From positions 1-64,000 of the forward strand of contig NZ_PGLR01000014.1 in the NCBI RefSeq assembly GCF_002803095.1: a stretch of 64,000 bases of DNA, in the 5' to 3' direction. The position numbers and the translations under genes are program-made. A model generated the notes under the pieces. That model saw nothing but the letters and a program-made list of their open reading frames with translations, was not told where the DNA came from and searched no databases. Every line of letters starts with the position of its first letter. Within the stretch, counting starts at the first letter, position 1. Source of the DNA: Pseudomonas sp. ZH-FAD (GTDB lineage Bacteria; Pseudomonadota; Gammaproteobacteria; Pseudomonadales; Pseudomonadaceae). This document shows positions 7,917 through 16,076 of this stretch, piece after piece.

Positions 7917-9158
7917 TCAGCCATTGGGCTGGCCTACCAGGGCGAAGGAGGCGAGGCTGACCTCGTGCTCGCGGGTCAGGTACTGGCGGCGCTCCAGGCG
8001 TTCACGCTGGAAGCGCGACTCGCGCGACAGGCGCGAGAACCAGTAGAGCAACTCGTCGGTGGCGCCTTCCGGTTCCTGTTCCAGCAGCCAGGCCATCAGG
8101 TCCGGCAGTGGCAGGGCCTGTTCGCAGCGCTCGATCATCTCCCGCGCGGTCTTCGGCGCCTTGGGCGCGCCGCCCTTGCGGCTGCCGCTGGCCTTGGGGA
8201 AGTGCGCCGGCTTGGCTTCGAAGCGCGCCAGGGCATAGACGTAGGCCTCGACCTGGCTGGCTGAACCGAGGAAGTTGCTCTGCGGCCGGGTGAACAGCGG
8301 CATGGCCGCCTGCGGCACGGCGTCTATGCCTTTCTTGCGGATCACCGACAGCGCCAGTGCCGCGCCACGGGTCACGGCATTGTGCCGGCGGGCTTCCTCG
8401 CGCAGCGGCAGCAGCAGCTCGCGAGCCTTGCGCAGGGTCAGCTGGGCAGTGGTCTGCATTTCCAGGATGCGCGCGTGGGTGCGCAGCAGCAGGTCGTCGT
8501 CGACCAGTTGGCCGAGGCGCTGCTGGTCGCCGAGCAGACGCAGCAGCACCTGTTCGACGCGGCGTACGCCCTGCTCGAAGGCGCCGTCGGCGGCGACCAA
8601 CTGGATCATCGGTTCGACGTATTCGTCCCAGGTGGCCAGCACCTCGGCGTAGCGCTGGCGCAGGGGAATCTGCCGATCCGAGGTCTTGGCCCGGTCGGCC
8701 ACGCTGACCAGAGCCTGTTCGTCGTTGGCCAGCTTCTTCAGCACATCGCGCACGCGCATATCGAGCAGGCGCAGCTGGCGCGCCAGGTCGTTGGCGTCGC
8801 GCACCTCGAAGGCGTCCTGGATGTAGCCGGCCAGGCGCTCCAGATGGCGCAGGTAGGCTTCGATCTCCAGGCACAGGCCGAGGCGGTGCTCGCGGCGCAG
8901 GTAGGCGAGAAAGTCGTGGATCTGCGCGTTGAGCTCGAAACGGTTGGGGCTCTTGGCCACTGGCACCAGGATGTCCAGACGAATCCAGGTGTCGAGCAGG
9001 GCAGTGGTCTCGCTGGGCGTGGCGTCGGGCAATTGCACGGCGAGCTGGCCGCGTAGCTCTACCAGGCTCAGGGTGCCGGCGTCGAAGCGCTCGCAGAGCG
9101 GTTCGAGCAACGTCCAGTGTTCGGCGAGGGCGCGCAATACGCGCTTGGGATCGATCAT
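7917..9158 (-). CDS. mksF: MksF, kleisin subunit of the MksBEF condensin
   Basis: This 413-residue protein has an N-terminal winged-helix-like region, a helical middle (about 110-260), a low-complexity basic linker near 320-335 (ASGSRKGGAPKAPK) and a C-terminal domain, the expected plan of MukF/MksF kleisins. It is the first gene of mksF-mksE-mksB, the same order as mukFEB. MksF bridges the MksB heads and recruits MksE. ATG at 9158 has a poor ribosome site. The gap to mksE is filled by a palindromic repeat, which may lower downstream expression. Confidence 0.88.
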   Translation of the reverse strand: MIDPKRVLRALAEHWTLLEPLCERFDAGTLSLVELRGQLAVQLPDATPSETTALLDTWIRLDILVPVAKSPNRFELNAQIHDFLAYLRREHRLGLCLEIEAYLRHLERLAGYIQDAFEVRDANDLARQLRLLDMRVRDVLKKLANDEQALVSVADRAKTSDRQIPLRQRYAEVLATWDEYVEPMIQLVAADGAFEQGVRRVEQVLLRLLGDQQRLGQLVDDDLLLRTHARILEMQTTAQLTLRKARELLLPLREEARRHNAVTRGAALALSVIRKKGIDAVPQAAMPLFTRPQSNFLGSASQVEAYVYALARFEAKPAHFPKASGSRKGGAPKAPKTAREMIERCEQALPLPDLMAWLLEQEPEGATDELLYWFSRLSRESRFQRERLERRQYLTREHEVSLASFALVGQPNG

Positions 9159-9379
9159 CGAGGCGCCGGTTCCAGGCAGGTTAAAAGCGACGATTGTACT
9201 GCAAGGTGGATGCCGGGTTTGAGTCCGAATCGATCAGAGGCAGGTGACGCGATTCGGCACATTGGGACGGGCTGTGCGCAGGAAACCCTGGCAAGTGCTT
9301 GAAAAGCCGGGAAAACCTGGGTTGGAGAGGTGGCACACTTTCTGCCGTGGCAACAGCGAACCGGTTTTTGGAGTCCCTG

Positions 9380-9985
9380 ATGTCTGCCCTTGCCCTGAAT
9401 GTCGATGCCCGTTGGCATGAGCTGCAGCACCAGCGCGATCTGAACTGGGAGCTGCACGCGATTACCGATCGTGCTCAGGCCATCGCGTTTCTACGGCGGT
9501 TCGAAAACCGCCTGTGCATCTACTCCAGCTATGTCGAGAAGCTCTACAGCAACTACAGCTTCGTGGTGCCGCAGGACGAGCAGGGCGGTATCACCATCCT
9601 GCCGGACGAGATGGCCTGGCACGACACCTTTCACGATATTCCCGCCGATGCGGTGGAGCCTACCGGTGTGCACATCCTGCCCGGTGAAGCGGTGGGGTTC
9701 GACGGCTTATATATGAAGGTGCCGGGTGAGTCGCGTCTGATTGCCTCGCGCGAATTACCGTTCCAGGCCGGCTTGCGTTTGCTGATCGAGCGCTATCGGG
9801 CGCGCGACGAACATTTTCTGCCCGTGCTGGTGAAAGGCGATCTGCGTGAGTACGAGGCGCGGATGCCATCGCTGCACCTGCACCGTATCAACCCCGCCAA
9901 GCTAGCTCACTGCTCGCGCTTGAGCATCGACACCATTCGCGGCGCCATCGCCGAGCACCTGCTGAGCCTGTTTCGTCAGCATTGA
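9380..9985 (+). CDS. Conserved hypothetical protein
   Basis: This 201-residue soluble protein is not one I recognise by family. It has no signal peptide or membrane segment. It contains acidic and aromatic stretches (LCIYSSYVEKLYSNYSF near residue 45) and a C-terminal helical part ending LLSLFRQH. The ATG at 9380 is preceded by TTTTTGGAG, a good ribosome site eight bases away. It is divergent from mksF and separated by ~400 bases from nspC, so it appears to be a single-gene unit. Confidence 0.72.
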   Translation: MSALALNVDARWHELQHQRDLNWELHAITDRAQAIAFLRRFENRLCIYSSYVEKLYSNYSFVVPQDEQGGITILPDEMAWHDTFHDIPADAVEPTGVHILPGEAVGFDGLYMKVPGESRLIASRELPFQAGLRLLIERYRARDEHFLPVLVKGDLREYEARMPSLHLHRINPAKLAHCSRLSIDTIRGAIAEHLLSLFRQH

Positions 9986-10213
9986 GCGCGTCGGATATCG
10001 CGGCAATGTGACCCGTACCAGCCTTGTGCGCCTCGGGCGCAGGTGATGGATAAGCCTTGCCCGGTCATATCACTGTAACCGCTCGGTCGTAGGGTCTCCG
10101 TTCAGCCAAGGCAGACTCCGGTCATCACCGGTTGTACAAAAAATCCCCAATGCCCTTTCGATATTCGCCGGTTATCGGCACAATTCGCGTCCACTTTTTC
10201 CCGGGGGCTGAAA
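9986..10213. other. Intergenic region upstream of the MITE-like element
   Basis: These 228 bases carry no convincing ORF. A small hairpin (CCGGT-CATC-ACCGG, near 10118) sits before an A-rich patch but lacks a clear T-run, so I do not call a terminator. Nothing else is recognisable. Confidence 0.5.
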
Positions 10214-10353
10214 GGGCTCCTCTAAAAACCTAGGAGAGGCCGTCAGCGCAAGGCAAAAACAGGCGAAAAAGCGGAGTTTACGAGTAGTAAATGAGCATTT
10301 TGAGCCTGTTTTTAACGCAGCGATGGCAACGCAGGTAGTTTTTAGAGGTGCCC
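10214..10353. mobile_element. MITE-like element with terminal inverted repeats
   Basis: A 140-base element starts GGGCTCCTCTAAAAAC and ends in the inverse of GGGCACCTCTAAAAAC (15 of 16 matching). It is flanked by GAAA on both sides (10210-10213 and 10354-10357), a candidate 4-bp target duplication. It has no coding capacity. The inner part (10246-10318) is a second imperfect palindrome centred on GTTTACGAGTAGTAAATGAGC. It lies 38 bases before nspC. The parental transposase family is not determined. Confidence 0.75.
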
Positions 10354-10391
10354 GAAAGACCTCCATTGATTGACCTTGCTGGGGCGACGAG

Positions 10392-11489
10392 ATGATCCAG
10401 ACGCCGTACTACCTCATCGACAAACAGAAGCTTCTGGTCAACCTGGAGAAGATCGCCTACGTGCGCGAGAACTCCGGTGCCAAGGCGCTGCTGGCGCTGA
10501 AATGCTTCGCCACCTGGTCGGTGTTCGACCTGATGCAGCAGTATATGGACGGCACTACTTCGTCCTCCCTCTACGAGCTGAAGCTGGGTCGACAGAAGTT
10601 CGCTGGCGAAACCCACGCCTACAGCGTGGCCTGGGCCGACGACGAGATCGAAGAGATGGTCGCCAACTGCGACAAGATCATCTTCAACTCCATCGGCCAA
10701 CTCGAGCGCTTCGCCGAGCGTACCGAGGGCACCATCCGCGGCCTGCGCGTCAACCCGCAGGTGAGCAGCTCCGACTACCTGCTGGCCGACCCGGCGCGCC
10801 CGTTCAGCCGCCTCGGCGAGTGGGACCCGGCGAAGATCGAGCAGGTCATGGGGCAGATTTCCGGCTTCATGTTCCACAACAACTGCGAGAACGGCAGCTT
10901 CGAGCTGTTCGACAAGATGCTGACCACCATCGAAGAGCGTTTCGGCCACCTGATCGCCCAGGTCGAGTGGGTCAGCCTTGGCGGCGGCATTCACTTCACA
11001 GGCGAGGGCTATCCGATCGATGCCTTCTGCGCGCGCCTGAAAGCTTTCTCCGAAAAATACGGCGTACAGGTGTATCTGGAGCCGGGCGAAGCGGCGATCA
11101 CCCTGAGTGCTTCGCTGGAAGTGACCGTGCTTGACACCCTGTACAACGGCAAGCACCTAGCCGTGGTCGACAGCTCCATCGAAGCGCACATGCTCGACCT
11201 GCTGATCTACCGCCTCAACGCCAAGATGGCGCCGAATGACGGCGAACACACCTATATGGTGTGCGGCAAATCCTGTTTGGCCGGCGATATCTTCGGCGAG
11301 TACCAGTTCGACAAGCCGCTGCAGATTGGTGATCGCCTGTCGTTCATCGACGCGGCCGGTTACACCATGGTCAAGAAAAACTGGTTCAACGGCCTGAAGA
11401 TGCCGTCCATCGTGGTGAAACAACTCGACGGTAGCGTCGAGGTGGCGCGCCAGTTTGGCTTCGACGACTACCTGTCCAGTCTGTCGTAA
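10392..11489 (+). CDS. nspC: Carboxynorspermidine/carboxyspermidine decarboxylase
   Basis: This 365-residue fold-III PLP enzyme has the PLP lysine in LLALKCFATWSVF (Lys near 37), a HNNCENG motif near 157, the glycine-rich SLGGGIHF near 195 and the active-site cysteine region CGKSCLAGD near 288. It decarboxylates carboxynorspermidine or carboxyspermidine to the polyamine, the last step of the route that starts from aspartate semialdehyde plus a diamine. The partner dehydrogenase follows 143 bases downstream on the same strand. It starts with ATG 38 bases after the MITE-like element, which may carry or disrupt its promoter. Confidence 0.92.
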   Translation: MIQTPYYLIDKQKLLVNLEKIAYVRENSGAKALLALKCFATWSVFDLMQQYMDGTTSSSLYELKLGRQKFAGETHAYSVAWADDEIEEMVANCDKIIFNSIGQLERFAERTEGTIRGLRVNPQVSSSDYLLADPARPFSRLGEWDPAKIEQVMGQISGFMFHNNCENGSFELFDKMLTTIEERFGHLIAQVEWVSLGGGIHFTGEGYPIDAFCARLKAFSEKYGVQVYLEPGEAAITLSASLEVTVLDTLYNGKHLAVVDSSIEAHMLDLLIYRLNAKMAPNDGEHTYMVCGKSCLAGDIFGEYQFDKPLQIGDRLSFIDAAGYTMVKKNWFNGLKMPSIVVKQLDGSVEVARQFGFDDYLSSLS

Positions 11490-11493
11490 CGTC

Positions 11494-11580
11494 GTGGTGG
11501 TGGGCTGAAGCGGAACGCCGCCCGGCCCACCCTACCAACTGTCCTGATTTGGGTCGTAGGGTGGGCTTCAGCCCACCGCC
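11494..11580. repeat. GTAGGGTGGGC-type palindromic repeats
   Basis: Two related palindromes lie between nspC and the dehydrogenase. The first (11494-11536) pairs GGTGGGCTGAAG with CGGCCCACCCTAC. The second (11556-11580) is GTAGGGTGGGCTTCAGCCCACC. The GTAGGGTG start is shared with the 7854 and 60296 elements. Confidence 0.75.
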
Positions 11581-11632
11581 GAAATACGCATCAAAACGTT
11601 TTAAACAACGCGGTTCCCTGGAGGTGAAACAA

Positions 11633-12877
11633 TTGAAGAAGAATGTTCTGATCATTGGTGCAGGAGGTGTTGCCAAGGTGGTGGCCCATAAGTGCGCGCA
11701 ACACAATGACGAGTTAGGTCGCATTGCAATAGCGTCGCGCAACATCTCCAAATGCCAGGCCATCATCGACAGCGTGCAGGCAAAGGGCGGTCTCAAGCAG
11801 CCCGGCGAGATCAAGGCCTATGCGCTGAACGCCCTGGACGTGGAAGCGACCAAGGCACTGATCCGCGAAACCGAATCGCAGATCGTCATCAACGTCGGTT
11901 CGGCGTTCCTCAACATGTCCGTGCTGCGCGCCTGTATCGACACCGGCGTCGCCTATCTGGACACCGCCATCCACGAAGATCCGAGCAAGATCTGTGAAAC
12001 CCCGCCGTGGTACGGCAACTATGAGTGGAAGCACCTGGCCGAATGCCAGGAGAAAGGCGTGACCGCCATCCTCGGTGTCGGCTTCGACCCGGGCGTGGTC
12101 AACTCCTATGCCGCTCTGGCGCAACAACAGTACTTCGACAAGATCGAGTCGATCGACATCCTCGACGTCAACGCCGGTTCGCACGGCAAGTACTTCGCCA
12201 CCAATTTCGACCCGGAAATCAATTTCCGCGAATTCACCGGCACGGTCTACAGCTGGCAGAACAGTCAGTGGACCAGCAACAGCATGTTCGAAGTCAAACG
12301 CACCGACGATCTGCCGGTGGTGGGCGTGCAGAACCTGTACCTGACCGGCCATGACGAGGTGCACTCGCTGTCCAAGCACCTCGACGTACCGAACGTGCGC
12401 TTCTGGATGAGCTTCGGCGACCACTACATCAACGTGTTCACCGTGCTGAAGAACCTTGGCCTGCTCTCCGAGCAGCCGGTCAAGACCGCCGAAGGCCTCG
12501 AAGTGGTACCGCTCAAGGTGGTCAAGGCCGTGCTGCCCGACCCTGCGTCGCTGGCACCGGGCTACACCGGTAAGACCTGCATCGGTGATCTGGTCAAGGG
12601 CACCAAGGATGGCCAGCCGCGTGAGCTGTTCATCTACAACGTGGCCGACCACGAAGAAGCCTTCGCCGAGACCGACAGTCAGGGCATCTCCTACACCGCC
12701 GGCGTGCCGCCGGTCGCCGCCGCGCTGCTGGTCGCGCGTGGCGAGTGGGATGCGCAGCGCATGGTCAACGTCGAAGAGCTGCCGGCCGAGCCGTTCCTCA
12801 AGCTGCTGGACGTAATGGGCCTGCCGACGCGCATCAAGGATGAGCATGGCGATCGTCCCTGGGATCAGCCCGCCTGA
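11633..12877 (+). CDS. Carboxynorspermidine dehydrogenase (saccharopine dehydrogenase-like)
   Basis: This 414-residue NAD(P)-dependent enzyme has an N-terminal Rossmann motif (IIGAGGVAKVV, residues 6-16) and the saccharopine dehydrogenase fold. It condenses aspartate semialdehyde with a diamine and reduces the Schiff base, giving the substrate of the adjacent NspC. I chose TTG at 11633 because CTGGAGG at 11618-11624 sits eight bases upstream; GTG at 11624 is in frame but lies inside that ribosome site. A strong terminator follows. Confidence 0.88.
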   Translation: MKKNVLIIGAGGVAKVVAHKCAQHNDELGRIAIASRNISKCQAIIDSVQAKGGLKQPGEIKAYALNALDVEATKALIRETESQIVINVGSAFLNMSVLRACIDTGVAYLDTAIHEDPSKICETPPWYGNYEWKHLAECQEKGVTAILGVGFDPGVVNSYAALAQQQYFDKIESIDILDVNAGSHGKYFATNFDPEINFREFTGTVYSWQNSQWTSNSMFEVKRTDDLPVVGVQNLYLTGHDEVHSLSKHLDVPNVRFWMSFGDHYINVFTVLKNLGLLSEQPVKTAEGLEVVPLKVVKAVLPDPASLAPGYTGKTCIGDLVKGTKDGQPRELFIYNVADHEEAFAETDSQGISYTAGVPPVAAALLVARGEWDAQRMVNVEELPAEPFLKLLDVMGLPTRIKDEHGDRPWDQPA

Positions 12878-12892
12878 TTCGCCCTGCAGAAT

Positions 12893-12922
12893 AAAAAAGG
12901 ATCGCCTCGGCGATCCTTTTTT
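12893..12922. terminator. Bidirectional terminator
   Basis: AAAAAAGGATCG and CGATCCTTTTTT pair around CCTCGG. The T-run serves the plus-strand polyamine genes and the A-run serves the convergent CitMHS gene. Confidence 0.93.
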
Positions 12923-12939
12923 CGTTTCAGGCCCAAGCC

Positions 12940-14247
12940 TCAGATGGTCACCACACCGAACAGCATGGCTGCTGCCAGCATCACCAGGCTGATGCCCCAG
13001 GCCCACAGCACGGTATAGCGGATATGTTTGTACAGCTCGACGCCGGCCAGGCCGATGGCCAGGTAAACGCTCGGCACTACCGGGCTGATGCCGAAGCCGG
13101 TGTTCTCACCGATCAGCATGGCGTTGGCCACTGAAGCCGGGTCGACGCCGGCCGCCACGGCGACATCGCGGATCACCGGCAGCAGGGCGAAGTAGTAGGC
13201 GTCCGGCGAGAACAGCATGCCCAGCGGTACGCCGAAGGCGCCGATGATCACGTGCAGCCAGTTGGCCGAGCCTTCGGGCAGCACGTTGATCATCCAGTGC
13301 GCCATGCCATCGGACATGCCGGCGCCGGACAGCACGCCGAGCAGGATGCCGGCTGCGAGCATCACCAGGGCCATTTGCATGGCGTCGCTGGCGTGGCGCA
13401 GTACGGCCTGGTTCTGCTCCGCCAGGCTCGGGTAGTTGAGCACCAGGGCTACGCCGAGGCCGACCATGAAGCAGGCGAACAGCGGAAAGGCGCCAGTGAA
13501 CAGGCAGACGAGGATGACCAGGGTCAGCGCCAGGTTGGCCCAGTAGCGCCAACTCATTGGGCTCAGCTGACGGCTTTCGTCGCCAGGTTCAGCCGTCTGC
13601 GCGGCTTGGTGGCCGGTGACCACGCCATGGCCATGGAAGCTGCGCTGGGCACGCAGGCCGAGGAATACCGCCAGGGCCATGACCAGTACCAGGCCTACCG
13701 CCTGCACAGGAATCAGCGAGATCCACAGCTGCGAGGCGTCGATGCCGGTCACCGCCGAGGCGCGCGCCGTGGTGCCGCCCCAGGGCACCATGTTCATCAC
13801 CCCGGCGCTGAGCACCACCAGGCACAGCAGCATTTCGCGCTTCATGCCCAGACGCAGGTACAGCGGCAGCAGGGCCGGAATCACCAGCAGGAAGGTCGCG
13901 GCACCGATGCCGTCCAGATGGGTTACCGCCGTTACCGCGACAGTGACCACCGCTACCGCCAGCGGCTTGCCGCCGGTGCTGCGCAGCAGGAAGTTGACCA
14001 GCGGCGCGAACAGGCCACGTTCGCGCATGACGCCGAAGTAGAGGATGGCGAAGATGAACAGCGTGGCTGTTGGAGCCACAGCTTTCAGCCCCTCGGTGAT
14101 GAACTTGCCGATTTCCCCCAGGCCGAAACCGGCGAGGGCGCTGGCGATTACCGGCAGGGTGACGAAGGCGACCAGCGGGCTGATCCGGCGCAGCAGAATC
14201 AGGGTGACGATGAGAAACATCAGGCCGAAGCCCAGGGCGGTGATCAT
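12940..14247 (-). CDS. CitMHS-family carboxylate transporter
   Basis: This 435-residue integral membrane protein has about 11-12 hydrophobic segments and the CitMHS-type motifs THLDGIGAATFLLVIPALLP (near residue 110) and MVPWGGTTARA (near 152). Family members import citrate or related di/tricarboxylates, often as metal complexes. It is the last gene of an operon that starts with an AtuA-type gene, 49 bases downstream of the small AtuA-like gene, so I infer it imports the hydroxy/dicarboxylic acid that operon metabolises. The substrate is unknown. Confidence 0.88.
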   Translation of the reverse strand: MITALGFGLMFLIVTLILLRRISPLVAFVTLPVIASALAGFGLGEIGKFITEGLKAVAPTATLFIFAILYFGVMRERGLFAPLVNFLLRSTGGKPLAVAVVTVAVTAVTHLDGIGAATFLLVIPALLPLYLRLGMKREMLLCLVVLSAGVMNMVPWGGTTARASAVTGIDASQLWISLIPVQAVGLVLVMALAVFLGLRAQRSFHGHGVVTGHQAAQTAEPGDESRQLSPMSWRYWANLALTLVILVCLFTGAFPLFACFMVGLGVALVLNYPSLAEQNQAVLRHASDAMQMALVMLAAGILLGVLSGAGMSDGMAHWMINVLPEGSANWLHVIIGAFGVPLGMLFSPDAYYFALLPVIRDVAVAAGVDPASVANAMLIGENTGFGISPVVPSVYLAIGLAGVELYKHIRYTVLWAWGISLVMLAAAMLFGVVTI

Positions 14248-14296
14248 GTCGATCTCTCCGGTGTTGTTATTGTTGGAGACAGGGTGAAATGGCGGT

Positions 14297-14617
14297 TCAG
14301 TCCGGAGGCGGCAGCCTCAGGCCGAGCAGCGCGTAACTCAGGCTCTTGCCGTGACGGTCCAGCCCGGGGCTGGCGTTGACGCCTCCTTCCAGTGCGTGCT
14401 CCACCACGAAGTTGAGGCCGCCCAGGTTCGGCAGCTCGTAGCGTTTCACCGTGCCGATGGCGCGGTGGTTCAGGCAGCCGGCGACTCGTTCGCAGGTCAG
14501 CTCACGGGCCAGCCAGGCATAGTGCTCGGCGGCGAAGGCAAACACCGCCACACTCAGGGTGTTGCCCTTGTCGCCAGCGCGGGCGTGGGCGTAATCGCAC
14601 AGCAGTACATCGGTCAT
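14297..14617 (-). CDS. Small AtuA-associated protein (AtuA C-terminal-like)
   Basis: This 106-residue protein resembles the separate C-terminal-domain partner that accompanies DUF1446/AtuA proteins. It carries the conserved ARAGDKGNTLSVAVFA segment near residue 13. Its ATG overlaps the upstream AtuA stop (ATGA), so it is translationally coupled. In longer AtuA homologues this domain is fused to the C-terminus; here it is a separate chain, and I infer a two-subunit enzyme. The reaction is not known. Confidence 0.82.
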   Translation of the reverse strand: MTDVLLCDYAHARAGDKGNTLSVAVFAFAAEHYAWLARELTCERVAGCLNHRAIGTVKRYELPNLGGLNFVVEHALEGGVNASPGLDRHGKSLSYALLGLRLPPPD

Positions 14618-15966
14618 CAGAACCACTCCAGTCGTTGCCGCACCGCGGTACGCTCGATAAGGAAACTGGCGGTGCCGAGGGATTCGCCGATATGCCGGCG
14701 TACGCCGCCACCGCCTGCTGGGCCGTTGGTGTAGAGCGATTCGGCATCGAGCAGCAGGCGTTCCAGCAGGGCCTTGTCGCGATCCAGGAAACTGATGCGC
14801 AGGCGCACGTCCTGGCAGTCGGCCGCCTGTGCCAGGCGCTGCTGCAGCCACTGACCGCCAGCGTCGTTGAACAGGCTGGCGACGCCGATCACATCGATCC
14901 ACGGCGTGAGCTGCGGCGCCAGCTTGGCGCAGCGTTGCAGCAGGATGTCGCGCGCCAGCGCGGCGCGAGCCACGGCGCCAGGGCCTGCGTAGGAAATCTC
15001 CGCTTCGGCGAACCACTTGCCGCGCAGACCGACCAGGCCCTTGAGGTGCTTCGGCTGCGCTTTGCCGCGCACGCCCTCTACCGCCACCTGATCGGTCGCG
15101 ATCTGCCGGACACGCACCTGGCTCAGGTCCATGATCACGTCCGGCGTCAGGTAGCTGGCCGGGTCGTGCACCTCGTAGAGCAGTTGTTCCTTGACCGTGC
15201 GTTCGGTGACGCAACCTCCGGTGCCAGCCGCCTTGCCGATGACGATCTGCCCATCGGCGGTGACGCTGGCGATGGGGCAGCCGACATTGGCCAGGTCCGG
15301 TACGTCCTTCAGGCCGGGATGAGCGAAGTAGCCACCGCTGACCTGGGTACAGCATTCGAGCAGATGACCGACTGCCGTGGCCTGGGCGATGCGGTCCCAG
15401 TCATCGGCCTGCCAGCCGAAGGCATGGCGCAGCGGCCCCACCGCCAGGCAGGGGTCGGCAACGCGGCCGCAGAGGACGATGTCGGCGCCCTGATCCAGCG
15501 CCTGGACGATGCCATCGGCACCGCTGTAGACATTGACCGAGACCACCTCGCCATCGAGTTGCGCGGGCAGCCACTGCTGCAGATCGATGTCGCTGCCGAG
15601 CAGATCGTCGCCCAGTACGCAGGCGATGCGCGCCGAAGCGTGATCTGTGCCCTGCAACTGCTGGCGCAGGCGCGTGGCGGCTGCGGTGGGGTTGGCGGCG
15701 CCGCCGTTGGTGACGATGGCGATGCCGGCGTCCAGGCAGATCTCCAGCACCGGTTCGAGAACGTCGAACAGACGCAGGGCGTAGCCGCTTTGGGCATCGT
15801 TGAGGCGGCGTAGCTGGGCTTCGGCCAGGGTGCGCTCGGCCAGCAGTTCGAAGAACAGGAAGCGTCGGCCGTCGCGACCGGCGAGGTCGTTGGCCAGCGC
15901 CAGCGCGGCATCGGGGCGATCATTGGCGAAGCCCGTGCCGCACCCGATATGGACTGTTGTGGTCAT
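14617..15966 (-). CDS. AtuA-family (DUF1446) protein
   Basis: This 449-residue DUF1446 protein has the N-terminal HIGCGTGFANDRPDAA segment, a GGAANP motif near residue 88, CGRVADP near 165 and GGYFAHPG near 210. The family takes its name from AtuA of acyclic terpene utilisation, whose role is still vague. No other atu genes (atuC/F carboxylase, atuB) are nearby, so terpene catabolism is unlikely; association with a CitMHS importer and a LysR regulator suggests use of an organic acid. It is the first gene of a three-gene operon divergent from the LysR gene. Confidence 0.85.
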   Translation of the reverse strand: MTTTVHIGCGTGFANDRPDAALALANDLAGRDGRRFLFFELLAERTLAEAQLRRLNDAQSGYALRLFDVLEPVLEICLDAGIAIVTNGGAANPTAAATRLRQQLQGTDHASARIACVLGDDLLGSDIDLQQWLPAQLDGEVVSVNVYSGADGIVQALDQGADIVLCGRVADPCLAVGPLRHAFGWQADDWDRIAQATAVGHLLECCTQVSGGYFAHPGLKDVPDLANVGCPIASVTADGQIVIGKAAGTGGCVTERTVKEQLLYEVHDPASYLTPDVIMDLSQVRVRQIATDQVAVEGVRGKAQPKHLKGLVGLRGKWFAEAEISYAGPGAVARAALARDILLQRCAKLAPQLTPWIDVIGVASLFNDAGGQWLQQRLAQAADCQDVRLRISFLDRDKALLERLLLDAESLYTNGPAGGGGVRRHIGESLGTASFLIERTAVRQRLEWF

Positions 15967-16026
15967 TGTCGATCCATTTCACGGTCAGGTATGCAGCCAG
16001 GGTGATGCCTGTGGATTTAGTTGTGA

Positions 16027-16046
16027 ATTCGAAATGTGATATGAAT
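16027..16046. promoter_or_regulatory. Possible LysR operator in the divergent gap
   Basis: The 110-base AT-rich gap between the AtuA and LysR genes contains ATTC-N12-GAAT (16027-16046), an imperfect dyad of the kind LysR regulators bind, next to AT-rich sequence suitable for promoters. This is only a candidate by position and symmetry. Confidence 0.35.
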
Positions 16047-16076
16047 TGATAAGAGAATTTTATAAGTTGCCGAGCC

